Shown one piece after another: positions 10,461 through 23,062 of a DNA stretch of 64,000 bases; the first letter of the stretch is position 1, and each line of letters opens with the position of its first letter. This DNA is from Pegea sp. RAD2-039. Taxonomy: Eukaryota > Chordata > Thaliacea > Salpida > Salpidae. The stretch covers positions 62,001 to 126,000 of the forward strand of contig JAQGEQ010000372.1 of assembly GCA_034620365.1 (NCBI GenBank), in the 5' to 3' direction. The position numbers and the translations under genes are program-made. Below the pieces are notes generated by a model. It worked only from the letters and a program-made list of their open reading frames with translations, searched no databases and had not been told where the DNA came from.

Positions 10461-11302
10461 TACTTATGTTTTTAATAAAAATAAGTTTTTAAGAAAGTAA
10501 GTGCAACACGTCAATAAGATAAAGGGTATTTAGTATGACATGATTGATGACTTAAAGATGAAAAATTGTAAAAGTCATAAAATTCTTATAGCCTATATGT
10601 TCAGAAAAAATAGTCACTCATAATGTTGTATCTCAAAACGTAAGGCTTTTTTAAGAATAAAATTGCTTACAGATTAAATTAAATCATTTTAAATTATAAA
10701 AGTTTTATAGTAGAGAGTTAAAATAAGTGAAAAGGTATAAGAATAAGGAATTCATAAGTGAATGTATGAGTAAAATATTTGGCTCGTTTAAATAATGCTA
10801 GCTTTATATGTCTCAAAAGGAAATTTTTGAAAAGTACTTTTTTACTAAAATTTCTTGGTTGCAAATTTTCTGGTATAAATGAATCGAACTTGGTGGGTAT
10901 TTATTAATTACATCTTAGTATATCCAGAAAATGATTTATGTTAATACAAACACTAAAAAGTGAAATTACAAAAACTTATTTTTACTTGTTATATAGGTAC
11001 TTATATAAATGTACTATTTTGGTGAAAAGATATAAATGAAACAATTTGATTAAAATAAAATTGATAAGTTTCATTAAAGTTATTAATAAAATTTTGAATA
11101 TCCTAGAAATTATTTTTACTTTTTTAATTAAAAAAAATTAAAAATTTTTTAAAACTTTGTGAATGTATATTTGCAATGTAATTAAATATATTCTTTAAAT
11201 TTGAAATTTATATTTTATTTAGTGTTAGTTTTCAGTAGAGTATGATGTTTAAAAAAGAAGAGAAAATAAACTATTTATACAACTTTAGTACGATTTGCAA
11301 AT
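10461..11302. other. AT-rich single-copy DNA
   Basis: I see no gene, RNA or repeat here beyond A/T runs. Confidence 0.5.
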
Positions 11303-11483
11303 GTCTCTATAGCTGAATGGTAAACAGCGCTGCCTTTTAAGCAAACAGGCCGGGTTCAAATCCCGGGTAGAGCAATATCAGTATTAACCCTTACCAGGTG
11401 GCAAAATTCTCCTAAAATGTTACATGCTAACGCAATTGAGCTTAAAAAAAATCACAACAAAATGTTGTTGAGTACACATTTTT
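11303..11483 (+). mobile_element. tRNA-Lys-like SINE family 2 (tRNA-like head 11,303-11,374)
   Basis: The head folds as a tRNA: D arm GCTG/CAGC, anticodon loop CTTTTAA (UUU, Lys) on a weak stem, and T arm CCGGG-TTCAAAT-CCCGG. Box A (TAGCTGAATGG) and box B (GTTCAAATC) are intact. The acceptor stem is imperfect and one base seems lost between acceptor and D arm, so a working tRNA is unlikely. About 100 bases downstream (ACCAGGTGGCAAAATTCTCC through GTACACATTTT) recur in reverse orientation at 27,068-27,165, showing that this is a dispersed tRNA-derived repeat. Only two copies are visible. Confidence 0.65.
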
Positions 11484-12326
11484 CTAAAAAAAATTTTAAC
11501 ACTTTATAAACAGATATGTTTTTGTTAATATTTTTCAGTTAAAAAAAGTCAATTTTACCGTTTACTACACCATTACAACCTTTGAAACTTAAGAAAAAAA
11601 CTTTGAAGGGTAGTACTCAGCTTTTTGTGAATAAATACTCATTAAAAAATGATTTTTATAGCTTACAAATGTTATACTTTCACAGTAAATATCAAGAACT
11701 TTTTCATCTTTAAAACAATTTTTGATTGAAGATAGTTTATTACAGTAAACACGATGAAGGGTGCCTGAAGAGAGCACCGCTTAGTAACGCACATTCTAAC
11801 AATTAAGACATATTATAAATATTTAAGTAGGAAATATAGAAAGAAAAATATCCAAAACTTTACATTTTAGTAGTCTCTAACACAGAAGAATAAAATACAT
11901 TTAATTCAAACAGTAAATAACCAACTAAAATATATGTAAAACAATATACATCATTTGTTATCAATCAAAATTACTTTAAATACGTTAATTATTTTCAAAG
12001 AAAAAAATAATATACAGTAAAAATACCAACAGCACTTTAGATTACAAGAAAAAATTAGAAAAATCATAGAAGAGATGATAGTAAGTGAACGAAAATTTGA
12101 AATCCACAATGATGTCATCAGCCTTAAGTACTTAAATCAACAATTGTAGATAGAAATATACACAGAAAGTTGGTTGCTTCATTTTAACTATAAAACAATA
12201 AAGTAAGTTTGTTGTCAAACTAATGTCGTGTAATGAATAAAAATAAAACAAGTTTTGTTAAAGGTTTTGCAAAATGAGTACACGATGTCAATTGTACCTT
12301 TTCTGAGTCTTTGTCTCTTTGTTCTT
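11484..12326. other. AT-rich DNA downstream of the ATG8-like gene
   Basis: No supported gene. A 62-codon minus-strand open frame at 11,589-11,777 has no recognisable features. Confidence 0.5.
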
Positions 12327-13172
12327 CTAGAGAACTTCTTCAAGATCCAGTGGAAACCAAACCATAGCTACAAAGAGGAAGTAGACAAAGAACAAAACAG
12401 CCAGGATCCATAGAGCCTGGCTGAACCCTATTTAAGATTATACATAGTAAAGATAAGACTAAAATATATTCAAGAACAAATAGGTTAGATATTTATTAAT
12501 TCTTACATTTAAACTGTTGCTAAAAACAAAGTTATCAAATTTTCAAACTAATTTTACTTTAGATATCAAAAAAATTGTTTTAACTTTGATTATCTTCCAG
12601 ATAATATGTCAGGTAAAGAAAACCATCCTTGTCCTTGTAGGTCTCATATACTTCGGATATTAGCTGAGACGAATTAATAACAGTCTTCCTGTTGACTTTT
12701 AAGCCAATTACAAAATTTTTGCTTATTCGTAAGTCCCGTCTATCAATAGAAGATCAGTTAAATGAAGTCTCACCTCATCATATAACTTGTTAATGTTTAT
12801 TATTAAGAAAATTCTTTATAAGGTTAAATTTTCATAGTACTGACCTAATAGACGACATAACGTCTAGTCCTGTACTATTTCCAAAAATAAGAACCTTATT
12901 ATCTATTAAATTTGACAAAAGGTCTTCCTTATAGTCCCTTTCAATAATCACCTATAGAAAGTTAATTTTATAGCATAAATGAATAAAATAATAGTTTTTT
13001 ACTTACAGGTACTTTGAGAGGATGTTGCAACCGAAGTTTCTCAGCTTTTAAGCACCTTTGCTCTAAATAAAATAAAGAAATTTTAAACTGAGTTCAAAAA
13101 GTTTAAAATTAAAATAATAAGATCCTAAATTTACTTACTAAAGGTCCAACTTTTTTTAAACGATTTGCCCAT
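12327..13172 (-). CDS. Divergent ATG8/GABARAP-like ubiquitin-fold protein, possibly with a transmembrane tail
   Basis: Exons by splice signals and phase: 13172-13139, 13062-13007, 12951-12845, 12739-12585 (stop at 12580 if unspliced), and a candidate last exon 12427-12327. The protein starts MGKSFKKSWTF, then has LKAEKLRLQHPLKVP and VIIERDY, matching the ATG8 N-terminal helices and the R-K-P-x-x-VPVI-E strand. SSIRRDL and ETYKDKDGFLYLTYY match the conserved IRKR and the DEDGFLY-x-Y end of the fold. Unspliced length is 118 residues, the usual ATG8 size. It ends EDNQS, so the C-terminal glycine needed for ATG4/ATG3 lipid conjugation is replaced by serine. A GT at 12584 (weak donor GTTAAA) joins in phase to an AG before 12427, replacing the end with a 33-residue tail containing WILAVLFFVYFLFVAMVW. 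The ubiquitin-like fold assignment is strong; the tail exon is inference. Confidence 0.8.
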
Positions 13173-16100
13173 ATTGAAATAATTAATCACTAAAATTCTG
13201 AAAAAAACTATTTGTTAAATATATTAAAGTGTTCTCTTATTTATTTTTTATTAAGACTAATAATAATATATGTTACTATCAAAACATAAAGTATTAAAAT
13301 GCCATTTTACTAAACAAAAAATGTAAAATCATAGCTAACTAAATATATTAGAAGCCGGTTAAAAAATTCATGAAAATTAAAAGTACTAAAAAATAAATTT
13401 TAATTTCTAAACGTTAATATTTTTTTTTCTACTAGCCCTATTAAGACTGCAATAAAGTGCTAAAATAAAAGAGCTATAAAAAACTAAAAATTTCAGGAAC
13501 AATTTGAAATATTTATCTGAGTTTATGCAAAAAAAAAATTTTATCAAACTTTAAGTTTCTATCAATAATTCTGTATATAACTATTTAATAACTTATAAAC
13601 TAACATAATGAAATTTGCATTGATTTTAAATTTAAAAATTACATTTGTTTTTTAAGATCATCAACAGTTTTGTTACGAGATTAGGAGTAACTAAGGTTAA
13701 ATCACCTTAACCAAAAAATTGATTCATTAAATTAGCTTATATCTTTTAGATGGGCTAAAATCAATTTCCACTATAAAGAAATTATAAATTAACCTAAAAC
13801 TACAAAAAAAGTATAATAATTATAATATTAATTAACATTGTTCTATTATTTTCACAGTTTTTTAAACTTTATATTTACTCAAACTTGTGTCAGTTTATAC
13901 AAAGAATGTCCTTCAAAAATGAACTTTCTATACGAGTTTTTATGCGTAATGTACAGTGTTACATTAAATGTTCAGTATTCACAAGCACGAAAAACTTATA
14001 CAAATAATGCTTTGTCATCACAAATGTTTAATAGAAATGTTCTTTATGTTTCTTTAGTTTAATAAAAGCAAATGAAAGCTTGAACCTTGATGAAAGGGAT
14101 GCTGCCTATGTTCGGTACAGCTTTAGCTTAAGATTTCTGCTACTTATTATACAAACTCTATTATTTAAATGTTTTCATTTAAATTATTGTAAAAACTATT
14201 TTTATTTAAATTTATTTTTGAAAAATATTTCAAAACGATTACTATTTAATGAATGGAAACTTAATTTTGTTACTGACTCTGCTTCAGTGGCACAAATTGA
14301 ATTTGGCATCCAATATTGATACTTCATCAAACATTCTACTGTGCTTTTCATAGTTGTACGCAGTTACGATTAACTTTGACTAAATCAATATAAAATATCT
14401 TTCTTCTGATGCTTTTCCATTCATTATTTTACTTAGTCATGAACATTCCTACATAGTAATTAAAAACCTTGCACTCTTGTCTCTATTTCTCGATTAATGT
14501 TTTACAATGATTTACTTTCGTTCTTAGCATCATCTTCGGACCTAAAAATAGAAGTACTTAACAAAGAAAGTTTAAGAAAAGTTAAGTTTTTTGTTTTGAT
14601 ATTTACTTTTCAAAAAGGAGAAAGTGTCATTTTTTCTTTATCAAAATAAAAGTTAAACAGGATGTCTGAAGAGAGAACCTCTCACCAAATAAGAATTAAA
14701 TCCTTGTCCATCTTTCGAATTTCATAATTATTCAAATTCAAGAAGCTCAGACGAAGTATAACTATCGCATTTATGATTAAGTTTCCTGCATACCAATCTC
14801 GTAAATGTTGCCTGAGCAGATTTGATTTTTTTTAAATCACGATACAAGTTTGAATTGATTACAGAGTAAACAAGAACCAGTTACGTTGCCAAAAATATTA
14901 TTTTTTATAATGCAGTTCAAATTATACTTACAGAAACTAAGACATCCGTTTTCTAAAACGATTTATGTTTTTGGATGTTACAGAAATAATCATGTTTAGT
15001 TTTTAACTAACTTTTACAAAGCAGTTAAGTTAGATACAAAAATGAATTCTCTATTTTAATACCTCTACTGTCAGTTAAAGATTGTAATTTAAAGGTCACT
15101 TATGGTATTTAATTCAAGCTATAATGGATAAATCTTCAGTGGAAAAAATTATTTTAAAAATTATTTATAAAATAAAAAATTTGCAAATTTTTATTCCTTT
15201 TTATCAAGTTGTTTGGCCGAAATTTAGAAGAATAGATCCTTATGAGCTTATTGCTCTCTGTCTCATGCTTAAAAATGTGTGTAAATATCTCTAAAAACGC
15301 TGCTTATGAATATAAATTTGTATAGGAAGTTTCTATATTCTGTGCATAAACAATTTTTATCAAATTAATATTTACAGAGTTATCGACAATCTAATAGATA
15401 ATAAAGATGATTAATGTATTTTGAATTTGCTTATTTATTTCAGCAGTTAACTTTTTCAACATTATTTAACAGAACTACATCTGTAAAAAGGATTAATCAG
15501 AGATTGAAGTTAGGTCGGAAGATGAAACTGAATCTGTAAATCGTGATAATGAACATCTTTCTTCAACATCATGATTAAAAAAAAATTCTTCAAAATTTGA
15601 ATAAGAAAAATGTTTTCATAAGCAGAAGAGATTACAATTAATAGAAGATGACACAGTCTTCAACAAAACATCTAAGTTTTTGGTCTGTTGAAAACTTTGA
15701 AGATAATGTTGATGTCCATAAAGCTACAAAAGAAAACTTAAGGCTTTTATATTTTAAAGCTACAATGAAATCATATGATTTGAAAGTAGTTGCGCTTAAA
15801 TGACTCAACATGTTACTGTAGACCAAACTGACAGAGAAATTGACATTCAGATCGAAATTAGGAACTTGAACAGAATGTCACAGAAGAAGTAGAACATTCT
15901 GTATTAAATATTGAAAGAAAGTAAAGAAATTTGTGTCAGCTTGTTTCAAGGTATTCATCTTTAGTAAATCAATGTAAAGACGACATGCATGATTGAGGAT
16001 TAAGTATTCTCTTTTCTAAAGTGTAATCCCATCTTCTCAACTCTTCAAGTCCTCCAAGAAAAACATCATTAGAAGATCAGATAAGTACTAAATCTCTCAA

Positions 16101-18374
16101 TATTTAATTTAATCGAAAATGATTCAACTTAAAAATTAGCTTTTTCAACAAGAAAACTTTCTTTTATCTAATAAAGTCTTAAAAAAGTTAAAGAATATTT
16201 CGAAAACAAAATAAAATCAATTCAAAGCTTGAATAAGTTTTCTATTTCAATTATATACAGAATTTCATGAAATAAAAATAAAAACTTATTTTTCTATTTT
16301 TTATAGTTTGTTTCACACAAGAACAAAATCAAACTAAATGTGTCAAGTATAAATAAAAGTAATTAAATTTATATTTTTGCTTCATTTAATAAATTTGTAA
16401 ATATTGTTTCAAAAAACAAGATAAAAACCACCAAATATTATCCTATCAGAAAACAATTCAAATTGAAAGATATAAGGATCTAAAAGAAAGTATTATATAC
16501 TTTATAAATATCATAAAATTGTCAAATTGAATAATTTATATAATTCATGAAAATATTTTGTCTATAAATTCATATTATATTTCAAAATAAATAACTTATT
16601 CTCATAAACATTTTATACTTATAAGTTAGTTGTTTATTATAGCTAATTTTTGATTTAATGCTGATTTGAAATATAAAGGTAATTTTATATAAAAATTAAT
16701 TTATTTAAAATATGATAAACTTGGAAGATAATCATCTAGAAAATTTTTTGAAATTAAAAAAAAATTACCTAAAAATTCAATCATACCAAATCTTCCATGT
16801 TCATTAACTCCTAAAAAACTGAGTTAGTTCATCTGATCTTCAACACTTAAAATAAGCATCTTTATCAATGATGCCGCCAGATGATGTCATCATAGAACAC
16901 TTCTTTAATCTCCATCCTAACAAAAATTCAGTTAATTGAAAGTTTTCTTTAAATTCAATTAAATCATAAATTGAGTTGTATTTGATATTTAAAGATTTGA
17001 AATGAATTTACAAATTTCTAAATTGAAATTTACTTAAAAAACGTAGATCATACAAATTTCAAGGATTAGAAATGATTATCAAAATATAAAACTTAAGAAT
17101 TATTTAACAAATTTTATAAGTTGAAAATAGAAATCTTATTACTAGATGGTTTAAACTCTTTATTTTTCAACCGCTAGCTAGAGCTACAGGAATTTTGTAA
17201 ACAAATATCTAATCCTAAATTGAATCTGATGATTTATTAAAATTTATTATTCTTATAATTAACACTTATAAAATATAAAATCTTAATTGAAATTCTTTGG
17301 ATTATTTGACAAAAAATTATTCCTATACAAAAGTTGTTAATAAAAATTCATGAAACATTAAATAAACAATAAAAAAATTTATAAAAAATTATAAAATAAT
17401 TTAAAATTTTAAACAATTGAAGATTAAAATAATAGTTAAATCTGAAAAAGTTGATAATCATTCAAATTTTAATAAATATATTTGTGAAAATATAACAAAA
17501 GTTTATAAATCTATAAGAAATTAATTTTTCATTATTATATAAATTTATATATAAATCTTTTAGTAAATAAGTCAAGACAAAAAATAAAAAAACTAATTTA
17601 CAAATGGGATCCAAACCTGAATCAGTAAAATGATGACAAATTAAAAGATTAAATCAAAAATTTGTGATAAAATCACAGGTGATAACTGATGATGATGTAA
17701 CAGCCAAAGGAAAATATTAAGATCTCCAATCTGTCCCATTCAATGATGCAAACATCTGCTGACGTCATCATTATTGATAATATCAAAAAAAGCCAACAAA
17801 AAAGGTTATTTATAAAATTAAAAATATCCAAAATTAGTAAATTGAAATTTATTTAACAACTAATTATGCTTTTTAAGTCTGCCACTCTCTATTATTAAGT
17901 TGAGTTTTAATAAGTGGCTTTTATGGAGACCTAAATGATCAACAATCAATATTTGTTCTTTACAAAATCTATAAAGAAATGACAGGGAATGCTATATAAT
18001 AATAATAATATAAAATAATATAATAAACAGCAGGACCATGTAACACATTTCTCATTGACAAACGCAACAAGCACAACACAAACTTTCAGTAGTAACAACA
18101 TGTAGAGGAAGATTTAATTATTCATTTAAATTTGTAATTAATAAATGAATTTTAAACAAAACCCTTGTTTAATTAAACCAACAATCTATGTACACCTAAA
18201 AAATATTATTTTGTAACTAAACATATAAAAGAATTGGGTCATCCAAATTCAATTGTAGTTTAACAAATAAATTTACTTCCAAATAAACTATTAGAATCTC
18301 AAATTATATGGAGTTACTCTTCATAAATCTTAATAATTCCTATAGAAATAGATAAAGTTTAAATTTGAATTTGT
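13173..18374. other. Long single-copy AT-rich region with no supported gene
   Basis: Open frames at 13,838-14,062 and 14,080-14,319 show no recognisable motif and look AT-driven. Around 15,480-15,900 the plus strand has short protein-like pieces in changing frames (for example SEDETESVNRDNEH and TMKSYDLKVVALK) that may be a very old pseudogene; I cannot name it. From about 16,100 to 18,370 the sequence is extremely A/T-rich, with only scattered TGATGTCATCA- and TGACGTCATCA-like words (16,876 and 17,760). Confidence 0.45.
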
Positions 18375-18540
18375 AGCAAAATGGTTTAAAATGATTATTT
18401 ATTTTATAAAAACAAAAATAACTTAAAACAAAATAATATTTAACATCTGTCAACGTGAAATGTACTTGAGAATTATTTAGATTATTACTGAATAATTAAA
18501 CTTGCACTAAAATGGCGTTTCTAATTTTTTATTTATTTAT

Positions 18541-18713
18541 TTATATATATAAATGCGAAGGAGGGTGCCTAAAGAGAGCACATCTCTCTAACACACATTC
18601 TCACGAGTTTTTTATGGTTTTTTCAGGAGTTTTATATGTCTCCACCTGGGGTCGAACCCGGTACTTCCTAGCTAGAAGGTAGGTGTAGTAACCGCTTCGC
18701 CACTTAGCAGGAC
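18541..18713 (-). mobile_element. tRNA-derived SINE family 1, copy 2
   Basis: Reverse-orientation copy. Read on the minus strand it starts GTCCTGC at 18713, has box A TGGCGAAGCGG and box B GGTTCGACCCC, and ends GCACCCTCCTTCGCATTTATATA near 18541. The anticodon-arm region differs from copy 1 (CTTC-loop-GAAG). It interrupts sequence that is continuous at about 3,900-3,945, giving another filled/empty pair. Confidence 0.82.
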
Positions 18714-20089
18714 GAATTTTAATTCTATATATATTTCAATTATTCCAAATTCGACAAATTATTTTTTAATACCACTTTTTAGGTTTATTCATAGTAAGAA
18801 TATTACTTTATACTAATCTTATTCATGTCTGCGACTTATATAAACTTTATTACAAAGTATATTGTCTTACAACTAATGTTTGATTACTATTATTACATGT
18901 TGTTTTTTTTTGTTTTCGGATATTGATTACTGTTATAACTATAATTTTACGTATCCCTTAACATCCATGTTCTTAAGACTCAGAAAGTTAGTTGGTTACC
19001 TTGTAGTAAAAATGTTTACTTTAGACTTATGTCTTATTTATTTACTTTAAAAAAGAAACTACAAATAAACTAAAGATTGCTTTTTCATGTTTTCTTCAAA
19101 ACTTTTTAGATAGTGATATTCGAAACTATTTTGTTGTATAGAATTAACAATTTTTTCTGCAGTAGAGCTCCATGAGTTATATATCTCTATTGTTAATTTT
19201 GTTTAAATGTATAGAATGTGAATTAATAAATGTGTCTCCTTATGTATACAGTTGTGAAGCTTTGGGTATTAAATTAATAAGACTTGAAACAATTGAAGGA
19301 ATAAAATATCATAGAATATTTCTAAAAGGTTTTAAAATGCAACCGAAAATCTCCTTTAACCAAAGATACAGTTTGAGTTTTTTTACTGGAAATATTTTTT
19401 GCTGATAAACTAGTTGAGTTACAAAAAATTTAAAAAGCTAAAATTTTTATAACTTGAAATACAATTACTCAAAATCTACTTTATCATTAAACGCTGACTC
19501 ATAAGTAATCAGGTTTTGTTCAAAGAGTTTCAAAGTGAATTTCTAAGATTATTTATCAGAAAAGAATTCTTTCCTTCAACGGAAAAAACTTAAAAACTTA
19601 AAAATTGTAAAAATGGTTTGGGACCTCATATGTTGCAGATTAAACATTTTTACAAATAGTGCGTAAACTACATGTAAACCTACGGTTAATTATCTAGATG
19701 CAAACTTCATTTTACTTCTTTTTTAATTATTAAACATTCAATATTTTAGTATATAATTAATTTTAGATTTGTGCTGAAGCTTAAAAAATTCTTACCTTTT
19801 GATTAAACAGCTGATTAATAATATATTTGTAAAGAAACTTCTTGTGATAAATAGTGGATTATAATTTATTTAAAATTATGTTTTAATCAGTTTCAAAAAT
19901 TAGTAGTTATTTTAAAATTGAACTAAAGACTTTGATATTATAATAAGCGCTTTTCCTTTCGTGACTTTTTTTATGGTGCCATATTGTCAATCAAACTTGT
20001 GTAAATATTAAACCAATATATCACAATACTTATTTTTTTGTTTTTTTTGAAAATTTCTAATAACTTTTGATAAAATATAGTTGAGTTCA

Positions 20090-20770
20090 TAAAATAATTA
20101 TTTTATTCCAATGGAAACAATAGTTTCTGATTTTGGTTAATATTCTTAAAGGGCTTACATATTCTACAATAATGCTCAATAAAAAATGTATTTTTAAAAG
20201 TACTGTCTAAAGTATATGTATGTCTTAAATTAAGTTCATCAACCATTAATAGTTTTCTTTTAAAATTTATTTAAATTTTGTTGTTTTTGAGGCTAAGAAA
20301 TCATTTGTAATTTGATAAATATGTTGTGTTATAAAAAAAAAACAAGTAATTGTTATTGGTTGCTAAAAATATTAAATCTTGTGAAACTATTGCATAAACT
20401 GTTGAAGTGTAACAAAAATTCATTATATTTTTTATAGGAATAGTTATAATTAAGAGTTGACACACTTAAATTTATTTAAACATTTATACTTCAATTCAGT
20501 TTTTCCAATCATTTCATGTGTAATTAATGAGTAAGTTACTTTAACAATATTATCTAAAGTATATTCTATTAAACCATTATTATGATGTAAGGAATTGTTA
20601 AAATCAACAATATAATTTTTTTAGGAATTTTCTATAATACCAATTGCTTGAGAAATTTCCATGAAGCACTGCATTGACTTTCAGGTTATCTGTTGTGATT
20701 GTGTCATATTTAAGAACAAGTGAGTTTGCCGGTTCATTAATAGTTGTAATTTCAAGCACATAAATGGTAT
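20090..20770 (-). pseudogene. Decayed minus-strand remnant, second copy
   Basis: Same protein-like pieces as 5,860-6,540, for example LNLRHTYTLDSTFKN followed by YCRICKPF. The copy is nearly identical, including the stop after the LLFPLE-like end. It lies within the first repeat of the local tandem duplication. Family not recognised. Confidence 0.33.
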
Positions 20771-21198
20771 ATAAAATATACAATTATTTTTTAATAATGT
20801 CTGTTCAATCATCAATAAATGTTACTAAAACAAGAAGTTCAATGAGAAAATATTTATGATTGCTTTTTGTTGCACAAGATCTCTCATAATGATTTATTGC
20901 TGTTAGATCAAAACAGCTTTTTACTCTTTAAATATTTTTCTTTATCCATAGCTAGAAAAAAAACGGTATTTTACGAAATTTTGCTTTATTTATGAAAGTT
21001 TAATAGTAAAAACAAACCTACTATCTAAAATAAGTTTACTCTTGATAAAAGCTAATTAGTTAAAAATCTTTAAATGATAATAAAAGAAAGTGTAGTTTAA
21101 TAAAAAAAAATTTAACAAGAGATTAGCACTATATAATATTTTTATATTAAAATTTATTTATTCTAATTATGTTTATACTCAGTTTGTAGAATTAAACC

Positions 21199-22630
21199 GC
21201 GTACACTACATGTAAACCTACGGCTAATTATTTAGATATAAACTTTTATTTTATTTCTTTTTTAATTATTAAATATTCAATATTTTAGTATATAATTAAT
21301 TTTAGATTTGTGCTGAAGCTTACAAAATTCTTAACTTTTGATTAAACAGCTGATTAATAATATATTTGTAAAGAAACTACTTGTGATAAATGGTGGATTA
21401 TATTTTACTTCAAATTATGTGTTAATCAGTTTCAAAAATTAATAGCTATTTTAAAATTTAACTAAAGTCTTTGATATTTTAATAAGCGCTTTTCTTTTCG
21501 TGACTTTTTTTATGGTGCCATATTTTCCATCAAACTTTTGTAAATATTAAGCCAATATATCACAATACTTATTTGTTTTGTTTTTTTTTGTGCAGAAATT
21601 TCTCATAACTTTTGATAAAATATAGTTGAGTTCGTAAAAGAATTATTTTATTCTTATTGATACAATAGCTTCTGATTTTGGTTATAATTCTTAAAGGGCT
21701 TACATATTTTACAATAATATTCAATAAAAATTGAATTCTTAAAAGTACAGTCTAAAATATGTGTATGTCGTAAATTAAGTTCATAAACCACTAATACATT
21801 TCTTTTCAAACTTATTTAAATTTTTGTCATTTTTGAGGATAAGAAGTCATTTGTAGTTTGATAAATATGTTGTGTTTACAAAAAAATGACCAAGTAATTG
21901 ATATTAGATGCTAAAAAATCTTAAACCTTGTGAAATTATTCTATAAACTGTTGAAGTGTAACAAAAGTTCATTATGTTTTTTATAGGAATAGTAATAATT
22001 GAAAGTTGACTTACTTAAATTTATTTTAACATTTATACTTTATTTATTTTTTTTCCAATCATTTCATGTGTAATTAATGAGTAAGCTACATAAACAATAT
22101 CATCTAAAGTATATTCTATTAAACAATTATTATGATGTAATGAGCTGTTAAAATCAACAATATAATTTTTTTTTTGAATTTTTTATAATACCAATTGCTT
22201 GAGAAATTTCCATGAAGAGCTGCATGGACTTTCAGGTCACTTGTTGTGATTGAGTCACATTTAAGAACAAGTGAGTTTGCCTGTTCATTATTAGTTGTAA
22301 TTTCAAGCACATAAATGATATATAAAATAGACAATTATTATTTAATAATGTCTGTTCAATAATCAATAAATATTACCAAAACAAAAATTTCTATGAGAAA
22401 ATAATTAAAACTACTTTTTGTTGCAAAAGATCTCTCATAATGATTTATTACTGTTAGATCAAAACAGCTTTCTCACTCATTAAATATTTTTCTTTATCCA
22501 TAGCTTGAAAATAGAGGTATTTTACGAAATTTCGCTTTATCTATGAAAGTTTAATAGTAAAAACAAACCTACTATCTAAAATAAGTTTACTCTTGATTAA
22601 AAGCTAATTAGTTTAAAATCTTTAAATGAT
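21199..22630. repeat. Internal tandem duplication, second repeat
   Basis: From GCGTACACTACATGTAAACCTACGG at 21,199 the sequence repeats 19,661 onward at an offset of about 1,538 bases. It is more diverged from 5.4-6.8 kb than the first repeat is. It contains a third copy of the minus-strand remnant (about 21,640-22,330), including LNLRHTHILDCTFKN and SITTSDLKV. Confidence 0.7.
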
Positions 22631-23062
22631 ATGTATGCATTTGTTTAAGACTTTAACTATTTATCAAAACCTTTTTCTCTATAAGTTTCTTCTACAATTA
22701 AAGCATTTATATCATTATGTTTATTACAATGATAAATTATGAAAAATTGCTATGTGGTTTTGTTATTTCAATCTGTGATAAACCAATACTTTTAAAAGGT
22801 TGAGGAGCATTGAGTATCAAGATGAATAAATTTCAGAAGAAACCATGTCGTGATGTCGATAATAGGATATCATGGTACTGGTTAGTTGTTTGTAAACAAG
22901 TCATTTTTACCCAAATTTTTTTTCCCTTTCATCACTTTCCAGCTAATGACGTCATCAGGAACCAGTCATGTGATTCGCTGTATTCATAACTGAATTATTG
23001 CAAAACTTTCGAAGTTAGTTAATGAAGTTTAAGATCCACATCTGATTCTTCATTCTCTTGTA

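Noticed and set aside
11303-11374. Functional tRNA-Lys gene
   Set aside because: Poor acceptor and anticodon stems, a missing base before the D arm, no T-run terminator nearby, and a dispersed downstream tail shared with 27,068-27,165 point to a SINE.
13838-14319. Two adjacent plus-strand frames of 74 and 79 codons
   Set aside because: No motif, no splice signals joining them, and composition typical of AT-rich DNA.
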